Below are positions 40,101 through 52,100 of a stretch of DNA of 64,000 bases, piece by piece; position 1 is the stretch's first letter, and each line of letters starts with the position of its first letter. The stretch comes from Zhengitettix transpicula (lineage: Eukaryota > Arthropoda > Insecta > Orthoptera > Tetrigidae). The stretch lies in assembly GCA_037074705.1 (NCBI GenBank), contig CM073590.1, forward strand, positions 90,574,947 through 90,638,946. Reading direction: 5' to 3'. The notes beneath the pieces are model-generated. The model made no database searches. It was given only the letters and a program-made list of their open reading frames with translations, and was not told where the DNA came from. The position numbers and the translations under genes are program-made.

Positions 40101-43100
40101 GAGAACATTATTTCTAGAGAAGGAGGATATGAGAGGTAATTGAAATCCGTAAGAGACGCCTGTTATTTTTCTGCAACAGGTACAAAACGGAAAATACAAT
40201 AGATTGGAATCAAGGTGACATTCAACGCTTTGTGGTGAGCTTAAGGTCAAATTAACTATTCATATGCGGTTTGTTGGGCGCCACCTGCAAGAATTGTTCT
40301 TGCAGGAAAGGGAAATATAATATTTAGTTAATAAAAACAAGAATTCATTTTATGAGAATTTATATAAAACGAAAGCTCTCCAGCCTGCCAGGGATGCATG
40401 TAACCCCCTCCCTTTCTCAAGATTAACCGTGGTTCTCCTCGTGGCAAACCGACGCGATACCCGGAAGCATGGAATGCGACTTACCAGGTCTGCAGCTCGG
40501 ACAGGGTCGACTCCCGTTGGCGACTCTCTATCCGCAGCATTCGCAGAAGACGACCGGAGACGCACGTGCGAAATCAAAATCTTTCAGGATCAACTCTCCC
40601 TGACCACTCTCACCGACGGTCCAAATTAATCTCCCCATGTTCGCAGACTTCTTTTTCTGGCTCCTCAAAATCCCTCTCTCCTGGTTGGTCCTTGTGCTCA
40701 CGTGACCCACTTCCATCTATTTTAGGGCCATACCCTCCCGGTCGTCTACCCCTTCCTTGGCCGACCCTGACCTTGCTTGCGGGACTTGCGAATTTTCCAA
40801 TCCACCCCGCCATTGTCTTGTGTCTGCTGCTCGACCCCGGCAAGCCACATTCTCATGCTTCCAGGCAGTAATTTAGGCAACAGTTATAAAAATATTTGGT
40901 AACAAATCGATAACTAAAAGCGCACCATAGTTTACCTACATATATAAGCCGACAAACAAAAAAGGTGCATTTATTTTTTAGGATCTAATTCGATTGAGAA
41001 ATTACCGCATTAGGTAACACACTTAATATTAAACAGAATTTTGAATACAGCTAACCAAAAAGTGTTGTTCTGTTTCAGGTACCACAAAGAGAACAAACAG
41101 GCCTTGAGTCCCATAAAAAATTTCAAGTGTCTAATCTTACTTTCTCTTTTCGTATCAGAATTTTAAGATTAAACGACGGTGGCATGTTCGATTTGGTCGC
41201 GTGTAGTTTTGGTTTTCGGACGGTCTGTGCGGTGGATGATCTCGTCTCCTTCGTCCTGGAACCATCTTCCATTACCATCGACCCTCTTCCTTCATCGTCA
41301 CTCTTTTTACTTGGTATTACGTGACTGTTAGTATCTCGAAAGGGATCCCGATAAAATTATGGAATTATTATTATAACAGAGGATCACCAGACTTGGTCCA
41401 GCCATGATACACGGAGAAGTAAACGTGGTCCAACAACCAAATGAATAAGAAGAATAAGCATAATTTTAAGTACTTCTGAAGAAGTTGGTATTTAATCATT
41501 GAGTCCAAATTGTATACTACTCAAACAAATATGGGGTTAACAAGACTACATTTGAAGTAGAATGCGAGTTATGAAGTCAAGGAAAGATATAACTAAAATA
41601 TCAATCGGATGACGCGCCGTGACGCCGAAGAGATTTTTATCCCTGAATATTGATAGTCAAAAGCGACGATGAGAGTGGTTAATTGAGAAACAACAATGAC
41701 CATAAGAATATGACAACTATATTGACGGGCAAATTACGTACGAAAGAATTGTCGAGAGATATGTATCGCCTCAAAATTGGAATTAAGCGAAACACATCAT
41801 TTTGAAAATATGAAAAATAAATTAATCTTATATATTGCCATTATTTGCGTTGCGAATAAACTTTTATTGTTTATCAACTCTATTAAAGATAAATTGATGT
41901 TAAAACTTTTCTAATTTTTCTATGCATATAGCTGAAACCCAGTAACTTTGCTCAATAATTGTCACTTTATAAAACGGCAGTAAAACAGGGCTCCTCGTTG
42001 AGACAGTCCTCAGATGTCTTTTTCATGTGATGATCCGACCATCGTTTTAGACGGAGCAAGCAGAGACGTCACCGGATTAAAGAGTAAGCCAGCTCGCGTC
42101 ACTAATTGGGCTCGCTTCTTCACCCTCAGCGCCAGCTTTCGTCTCGAAATATCAGTTCCTCTTACAGAAAACTTTTATTCCGTGCAAATATACATTACAG
42201 CTGAATCAATTAATTCCAATTACTATTTTTTAGAGAAGAATGAAATTCACACTTTTATCAAGTACAAATGGACATCTAAAATTTTCAGACACATATTTCA
42301 CGAAAAATATTTGCATAAAGACACAGATTTAAATCGCTGTGTTAAATTCTTTACAATTATACCCACTCACTAATTTTATGTTTATCAGTCCATGCTAACT
42401 TAATTTGTGTATATCAAATGACCTGTTTAATAGATTACCTAAGGATGCCCATTCCATGGCATTAAATATGATCAAAATATCAGTTAAAAAATGGTTAGTT
42501 GAAAATTCATGCTATTCATTACATGATACTTTTCTATGTAACCCAATATGGAATTTTAATTATGTATTTTCTGTATTTTTGTATTACTTGACACTTGCAT
42601 ATTGCTATATTCTGCTGTTTTGGTAATAAATAAATTGATTGGAATTCATTGATTGATATGGATTACATATTCAGAGAATATTTATCTTCCGAAATACGAA
42701 GTAACTACAATTGAAGTTTTTATTATCCCCTATATTAACTAATATCTAAAGTAAAAAATTAGTTTATATTATAAATTTATAAAAATATTTTTCTTAAAAT
42801 ATTAAAACATGTATCGAGAATGCATAAAAATCCTATTTTTTATCACGAAAAAAATTTATTTTCAAATCGAGAGGTTTTTTGTGATAAATACAACCAAAGA
42901 AAAGATTCGTTTTGCTTGTATACAAGTTTTGTTACATCCAACTTTTTTCTGTTTAATTGAAATTAATGTTATTCGAATAAACATGTTTAAAAACAACTTT
43001 TAAAAATAATGATTTCGTTTCCTAATGACGACTTAATAATTTACTACGAAATACGTTCTTTATCTGAAAAGGCCGTTCATATATCCTTGATCACAATAAT

Positions 43101-46100
43101 ATGTATGCATATGTAAGTCAAGATAAAATAATATCTATAAATTTGATACTGACTCTATGCAAAGTTGTATGAATTTGTTGAATAGTTATAAATAATAGAA
43201 TCAGTCGAACTCCACAAAATGTTAAAATACATCATTAATCGATCTAAGGAATATACATTCTATTTATCATTAATCGTTTTGAGATATGTATGAGGACAAT
43301 TATTTTTATTATTTTAAGACTTGTTTCAACCATTTATTTTCTAATAACGTAATTTCTAATAAAATCCAAAAACAAAAGTTATATTGTAACCCGGTAAATT
43401 GGTCCTAATTAAATTCCTGAAGTACTTGTAAGTGCAGAACTTGAAAGGTCTTAAGACTGTTTTGTAAAGTGTATATTAATTTTAAGTTAGTAAATTTTAT
43501 AAAAGAAAAAATAATTGAATTTTTTAATATTGTAATTTAATTTAATATTTTGTAAAAGGTAAAACATAATTACTGAAAACTATACGAATACTAATAATAT
43601 GTTAAAGGAAGTGGAAAAACATTGTTGTTGAAAGCGGCGTAAAGAACAATCGGTTGAAGGGAGAAGAGAAGGCCGCGTGAATTAATTAAATTGAGACGAC
43701 GATATTGAATTGTGTTTGGTATTCTTTTGAATGGTAGAGCAGTGAAGAGTGTGATAAAAGCAGAGAAAGGTGTTTGATAATTTAAAGTTTACCAGAAAGA
43801 TGTGTTTTCTCTCAGTTCACCCAGACATAAAGATGTCGCGGGAACACGCACGTGTAACAGGTAACACTTTATTAATTTTTTTATTTTGGCAGGAACTGAC
43901 AATAATTATTCATCGGGTGTTTTAAAGTCAATAAATAACTCAATTGATTTCAATTATTAAAAGTTGGAAATATAATTACCTTTGAAATAACAACTTAAAA
44001 TTCACGGTCGATACGTGAATGATCTTCCAGCAATATACAATCAAAAAGAAAGTCCATGCTAACTTAATTTGTGTATATAAATTTTCAATTGGTAATTATT
44101 GATTGTAATTTCGTAATTAAATTTTGTAGTTGTCTTGAACTAAATTATTTGATTTATAACCAAATATCAATTGATGGCGCCCAATTCAAAAAAAAATTTC
44201 CTTTAATAAGTACAAGTTAAATAACTGCAAGGGTTGATGGACGCGGTACAAAAGATTTATTTGCTAGAATCTTGATACGAAAATTATCAGCCCTATCATT
44301 TTATCTTTGTACGACCTTATCAAATTATTCTCATATTTCATACTTTATATTTATGTTTGTGTTTACTTACAAAGGACGTTCAGATAGAAAGGTCTGCTGT
44401 GTCCCGCTCCTTGGGAGTTTACGCCCACGCAAGTGTAATTACCGCCGCTAGTCCTCCCCACTGATTGAAGGACAAGACTTTGATTGCTTAGGATAACTCC
44501 CCGGCTAGCTCCAGGTCCCAGGACTTTATCCTGGAATGAAAAGGGAATCTAGTTTATCGCACTGACGTTGGCACAGCTTCAGAGAAGTACATATTCAGTC
44601 TGTACTCACATTATGCCGCCATTCTACACGATATACAGGAGGTTGAGCCCTCACGTGGCAGTCGAAGTACACGTCAGATCCTTCGCGAATGTTATCTTGA
44701 CTAAGAGAGGTTCCAAGCTGTATCTGAACTTCGGGTATATCTGGAACAAGTAAATCAACATAATAACCTATTTTGACATTATACAATACATTTCAGGATA
44801 CACATAAATACCCGGCCGAGATCAAATAAATTATCTGTTAAGAGTTTTAAAAATGTAACAATAAGATAGAGAGATATTAGGATGCTCCAAATGATTAAAA
44901 ATAATACAGAGAAAATTTATCTAAAGGACAAAAACCGGTAGAAAAGTTTTACTGTTTTAATTAACAATGAAAATATAAATCGATGAAATATGAGCCGATT
45001 CCAGAAACCTATTCTGAGAAAAAAAAGTGTTTGTATTTAAAAATTTAATACGGTAATGTATGTAGTAGCATATTTGTTTGTTTAATGAAAACTTAAAATG
45101 GACATGCTTTTAGCATTCAGCTTGAATGCTGCCTATTCAAATTAAAAAGTAAATCGTATTTCTGTTCAAGATAGAACGAATTTCTCAACTATATTCGGTT
45201 TAACGATTTAATAATACGATAATTATAATACCAACAAAACTTATGTGGTCAGCATCCAGTAAAAATAATTTTAAAATATTGAAGAAGTCAAATCTTTGAA
45301 TATGTAAGTCACCTAATATGTAGTTTTATTGTGCTATGCAACTAAGCTGGTGACTAAATAGTTACTATATCATTTGTCATTGACTTCGAGTAGTTACTTA
45401 CATTAAATGTTAATATAATGCTGAGGAATTCTTCATTTTCCTATTCAACCACGCTCACTTGAGAAATACGTAATGAGTGAAGGAAGAATTAACAAAATAT
45501 TTTTCGGTATTTGACTCATGAGACGGTGAATTAGGAAACGAGGAGAAGCTAGAATGATGCAAATCATAACATCTTGAGAAACATTCCGTAGGTTTTTTGA
45601 TCGTTACTGATAATACAGTAACATGCTACTCTTCTTCCGGGAGAACAACCACAGGAATTGTTTAGTTTCAGCTTTAAAGAAAGGCACTTTTTAAAATTCT
45701 CGATCCCAGTGTCAGTGGCATGTGATGTGATGCTCCAATCATATACATCTCGCAACAATCGGATAATTCAGGGGATTTGTTAAAGTCCACAGGACAAAAT
45801 AAGAGTGCAAAAGCTAGTGAATACTTACTGATGTAGTGATCATTTTACCTTCACCTATTCCACTAAATCAACCAATCAAACCTAAACGCATGAACAAGAG
45901 TTGATGAAATGTTTGCTCATCGTGACCTTTTATGTGTCCCATGTGATCACTCGAACCCTTTTTGGCGATTCAACATGGCACCGACGCACTTGAAGAATTT
46001 CCAAGAATGATTCATTTATATTCACGTTACACTGTACTCTGCTTTATTTCACAACATTTTCTTCACCTTCTGGTCGTTCCAGGATCCACTGTTGACCGCT

Positions 46101-49100
46101 TCTGTGGACTACACTACAAATTCCTTGTGCCCGAATGTAACATTTGCGATTATCAACTTCAACTGGATTTAACCATGATCATCTACTTTCATGAGGACAT
46201 ACTGTCCTTACAGATTAATTACTTTGTAAAAGCCTCGTCAATTCCAACAGCCAACTAAGTGTCCCAAAATAACATTCTCTCTTTCTTCACCAGTTGCAAA
46301 AATTCTCACTTCACTCCGCAAAAAAAAATAATGGAAGAAACTTTGTCGCTTCACAGTGCAGTGATTTGTCGTCATTTATCCTGCACAAGCATATAACTCT
46401 TAATAAATAAAAATTACTATAAATCTGATGTAAATTAAACATCCTGAACATTCATATGTTTTCAATAGTCTATTATAAAATAAAATACATAATCGTATTC
46501 CTCATTATCCGATTACAGCGAAATGACATAATTTATGTTTAATAAAACATGGACTATCAACCTCTCTGATAATAAGAATTATTTTAATAAGTTTTGAGGT
46601 AATATTCAAATTGAAAAGTTATTAATATTTCACAGACATATAACTTTACTTTTCACAATGAACAGCCCGTTTTACGAGCCTTTTATTTCAATTAAGACCT
46701 ATTGATAAAGCATAATTTGCATTGTACTTTAATTATTTGTATGGGTTCTACAGTGAACTCAAGCTTCCTTTGTAATTGACTTCTCCATCAAGTATACCTT
46801 GAAATCAGTATCTATTTACGGATATTTTTTCATTCTAGAATTTTAGAAAGGAGAGTGTTGGCTCCAGTTACGAACCGCTATTTGAATCTCACTACACTTT
46901 GTAAGGGGAGACAGATTACTGCACTAATTTTTTTAAAAACATAGTTTCCTGGAATAGCTGATAGTTGTCATTTTTTAAGCAATGTTTTATCGCGGACACT
47001 TTAAACTACCGCGTGAGGATTTGAGATCGACTCAATGGTATATTTGAGCACTTACAGTGTACCTGAAGTCGCCAGTTGTCCTCCAGCACGTCACTGATGA
47101 TTACAGTGTTCTCCGCACGACAGACCAAAGACTTGTCAGCATCGTCCTTGCTCACAGGGAACGACAGCGTACTTGTCGTCGTGTTGCCGTCGTTGGAAGT
47201 CTGTGGGAGAAATCTCAGTTGTCAGTCAAGGGAATAATTCAATTACAAATCAAACTGTATCTTCGGTAGAAACTTAGAAGTAACAGTTTGCCAAGCGAGT
47301 CCTATGAACGCGAAAGATCTCTTTTAACGCATCAATTCAGGTGAATGTTTGCGTCGTCATGCGTCATGTTTTATATGATAATAATCCGTTTAGGGAAAAC
47401 ATGTTGCCCGTTTCCCTCAAATAAGGAACAAAATGAAAACCAAAAATTATTTTATTTCACAAAATATATTTTTTCCACGAAATATTTATTGAAAAATTTC
47501 TTGAGACCGTGTTTGGTATATATTGTGTATATGCAAATGGAGAATAACAGTCATAAATCCTCACTCTATTTACTCACTCTATTTATAAAAACATTATAAT
47601 ATATATTTATTAAAAGAATCGCCAATAACAAAGATTAAATGAAAGGACGACTTGTATGGAATAATTTTTATGGTGACTGTAAGTGATAATTAAGTTCAGG
47701 AACTTTTTTTAAAATTTTATGTTGCATTAACGGTTAGGTCATTAGCGACACATTACATAGGATACATTTACATAATATAAAGTACAATAGTTAATTGAAA
47801 GTCGAGGTTGCATTTGTTGGGGCTATTTATTTTTATTTTGATTGATATAGACTCTTAACAGAATAATATTCAGGGAGATAAACCACACGCAATGTCACAT
47901 AGTAAAAAAAGTAATACGCTGATGTTTTCGACCTATTTCTTCATTATCAGTATTATTTTAAAATTTTAGCCTAAGAGACAACAAAACGCTTTCCGACCTG
48001 TTTCATTGTATTTGTGCATCATCAGCACTATTTTGAAATTTTAGTCTAAGAGATAACAAAACGCCTTCCGACGTTTTACATGATTTTTATAAAGGAGTAA
48101 CCTTAAGGCTAAAATCTTAAAATAACCAAATTGTTTCGAAACCTTCCTCTTCTTAATTTTTTTTAACAATATACGAGCCAGATAGTGCTTTTTCTCCTTG
48201 TATTATCATTTTTAGTTACATATAGAGAAATTTTACCATTGTATTAAAGTAAAATTTGACTTCTTACAGTGTTAACCATTATATTACACCATCACTCATA
48301 TCAACCTTATCGTTAAATCTTCTGGATAGATAAGTGTTCCATGCAAATGTTTGGACCAAAAATAAATTTTTCACGTATCCTACTCCAGCTTTTTTTCCTA
48401 CTTATTCTGCACACATTTATCTTTATAAACAATATTTTTTATTTTATTTATTTATTTTTCGACGACTACAAAATACTGACGTCCATGGGTTTTCAGATTA
48501 ACAAACTTAAGGAAAATTACAATTGTCTTTTAGCAATATTTCCAAACGTATGTATCCGTAATCTTTATTGAGAGCAAAAATCTTTATGAATTCATGTGTA
48601 TACTTTAATGAATTATTAACACTATGCATTCTGTATTCCGTTCTTTCAGTGCGATGAAACTAGATTCCTTTGTAAGTTATCTAATTAGTTTTGAAAAGAC
48701 ACGTTGTGAATAATTACATATCTGAATTACTATGAAGTTTTAAAACCTTTATGTTTACGGTAGATATTTTTCTGCAATGGTAGTGAATTTTTGCGAAATT
48801 ATCTTTAAAAACAAAAAAATCGAAATTAATCGCTCTTAAGAAAATTCAGGACGGGTTGTCAATTTTATAGGTGGAGTATTTAATTAAATTATAATACATA
48901 CTTACTATACGTTATGTAACATTTTATTTTGCAAATTGTTTTGCACAATTTATTCACTTAGCCATGATTTTCGCAAAAGTTTTTTCTCCCTCCAAATTGC
49001 ACGCATGCGTGCGCTTTAAATTCCTCACATTTAACAGAAAGGAATGCTACGGCACCACCTGTTTGCAAGCCGTAAAGAGTAGCAAGAAGCTCGCATTAGT

Positions 49101-52100
49101 ACGAAATGAAAGCTACTCCCTTCGCGAAGATATGTATGTGATAGGCCACTTGTCGTGATATATGTCCAGGCCTTCCTTTATTATTCCGCTACTTGAGAGC
49201 CTAGAGTAGCCCGGTTTACCTCGCTATATATTTTATGCAATTTAATTATGGAAGGGGGGCTGCATGCCTTCTGTAATTAAGGGAGCACTTTACTTCGGTA
49301 CCCTTCCTCCTTCCCTTTTGTAGGGGAATCGCCCTACCAGAAGCTAGCGGAACCCGTATATCTACCGCTAGATGACAAGAATGCCTCGCAAGTGAAGTTT
49401 CATTACTAGTAAGGGGCTCCTCGTTAGTGAACATATAATTACTGGTTTAAGTTGCGCACGAGGGTAATAAATAAGACCACTGCGTCGGCTCTGCAGTAAA
49501 GTTACCGTGACGGAGGCCAAAGTCTACGTCATAACGTGCTCTTAACGGCTCGGTCCTAAAATGTGCACGAGCCAACTTCACTCAGCCGCCCAACCTGGCG
49601 CCAATCTGACGGTCAGCTTCGACTTGTGTGTTGCCGACGCACTACGCCTCTAAAAACCCCTTCATCTCAGACGTTAATCTGGTTCACGTTAGTTAATAAA
49701 TAAAAGGGAAAATATGGAAGACTGTACATAAATACCACATAAGAACAGATTGTAAACATTTGACTTTTTCTGCTGACCTCGTAGAAAATGTAGTTCTGCA
49801 TAACGTTTAATGTACACCAAAAATTGATATCATAATTCTACATCGATTGGATTTATTAACAATATTCATTGTAAAAGTATTCATAAGATTAATTTATTTC
49901 TGAAATGAAAAAAATTTACGTCTGATTGAAAATTAATAATAAGAAAGATAGCCGACACAACTGCACTCGTCAGTTGACAAAACTCTAGGCTCTTCTTAGT
50001 ACCTGAAGAAATGGATGAGGATCCCAGAAACGTTGTGTATTATTTATATTATCACTTATTTTGTCTGTATTTGGCTCTGTTTCTTATTATTATTTTATTT
50101 CTTTCCTGAATTTTCGAAGGCAGGTAAACCATTGTTCCTCAATAAGCTGTTTCTGACCTTCCTTAGTCTCATTGTCTTTTACAGTCAATTAGAAATATGT
50201 AAATCGTGTTCAAATCACGATTACGTACTTTCCTTATAAAAGAAAAATTACTTATTCCCGAAGCAACTTGTAGTGTATAGGAAAATAATTACCGTTTCTT
50301 TGGAACGATCGAGCCTTTTCTTGTCCAACCACCAGGTTATCTTCGCAGGAGGCCTGGAACCTGACGACTGGCAGAGCAGATCGTAACGACGTCCTGCGGA
50401 TAACGGCTGACTCAATCCCAGAAGACGTACATCCAGCGGCCGCACTATGGAAATAAAGAAACATTTCTCAGAGTCAACGTCTTCTCAGACAAGAGGGTTT
50501 GAGACTTCCTTCCAGACGCCAACGCATCACAGGTCTTGAAATATGTACATATATTCACATTGATTTCGTGAAGTCAGGTACAAGAAAGTTATATAAAATT
50601 TAACAGAATTTTTCCGAAGGACGGTTACAAATACATACCTATGTATTAGACATCAGAAATCAATTTTATTCGTAAATATTGGAAATTTAAAAATGCTAAT
50701 GAAACTTCTGCTAACTTGCAAAACTACATACGTTTCTGAATAAGAAGGTAATACTGAAAAATAATTCTAGGAGTATGTGAATAAGTATTTATTAATTTAG
50801 TGTAATTGTGAAGGAAAGTATTTGAACAGGCGAGAAAGTCGTAGTTAATATTTTAAATAATTATTACATTCCGCATGTAATGAATTTAGAATTCCTCTCT
50901 GAAGTGTCTAAGCGCTGAGTCTAAATTACTGTATTTAAGCAATTGTAGAATCATAGAATAACAAATATCTCCTGAAACATTCGAGGAACTGATAAGGAAA
51001 ATTTCCGGGAAAAATAAGTACTAAGCAAATTCAAAATCGTTAATACACATCGATGAGGTTAAATGTAGATGATAGTAAATTAAATTTCCAAAGAATTCGA
51101 TGTTCTAGCTATCAATTTTGTCTCAAAAAATTAAAATATACAGAAATTGATATATTATTTATGGATTTATTTATAGTCGCATCGACAGCTTTGGCTATTA
51201 GCCACACGTTATGGGAACTCATTTTTATTTTACGGGGGACTGATTTGACGAGTTTCTTTCACGCACACGAACATTCATGCTCTCTCCTGGATTCGAACCC
51301 GGGATCTCTGTGATGCGTGACAGTCACGCTGACCCTTGCAGCACAGGAGGTCGGCTAATAAACTTAATGAATTGTATACTCTCAAATATATAACATTTTA
51401 AAATTTATTGTGCATCTGAGTGTGAGATTTAATTAAGATAGCTTGAATAACATTCCGGGAAGGTCAAAAACGCTTTAAAATAAAAATAAATCTAACAAAA
51501 TTGATACATTTTAAAAATCGAGTTAAACCAAAAATTTGAAGCAAAATAAATTAATTTTGATAAGAATATTTGTATATTGGATGAGAAAGTAATGAAAGTG
51601 ATATTGGTCTTTCAAATCCGGCCAAACGTATCTTAACTATTATAGATATTATTTCCAAATATTTAGTTTATTACTAATTTGAATTTATAATAATTATTTT
51701 CCAAAACCGACCGAGCCATCTTACGTTGATCAGATTATGTATGTATTTTAAAATACGTTGTAGTAAAGGATTATTTGATTTTCCGTTGTTTAGTTAAATA
51801 TAAGTTGCATGAAATATAGAAGCTAAAAGGAAAAAAATTGTATATGGATAGTAAGTTGAATTGGAAGAAGCAAATTAAAGTCGTAACTAATAAATGAAGA
51901 TAAGATATCTATGAAGTTCTAATGACAAATTTCAGTCATGTAAGGAAAATAAAAATTTGTTACTTTGGATATTCTCTCTTTTTAATGACATATGCTAAAC
52001 TTTCTAAGAATATTTCGACGAATAAGAGAGTTTTATTCTTCAGGATATGGTTATGAGATTAATGAGTCAAAAATATCTCCAATAACATCAGGCACAGGAA

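Larger units (their letters stand above)
33754..44370. other. 10.6-kb intron between Ig5 and Ig4 exons
   Basis: Contains the palindrome, two GGATCC-family copies, a TA run, the unclassified remnant, the possible LTR and the LINE 3' end listed separately. Between them, 34160-35130, 36110-38500 and 41330-42000 are AT-rich with no supported gene. A short GC-richer stretch at 41130-41330 has minus-strand lysine- and serine-rich coding-like sequence but no domain. Confidence 0.5.

Noticed and set aside
51289..51356. Possible functional tRNA gene with a perfect B box
   Set aside because: The acceptor and anticodon stems do not pair and the sequence continues as a SINE body.
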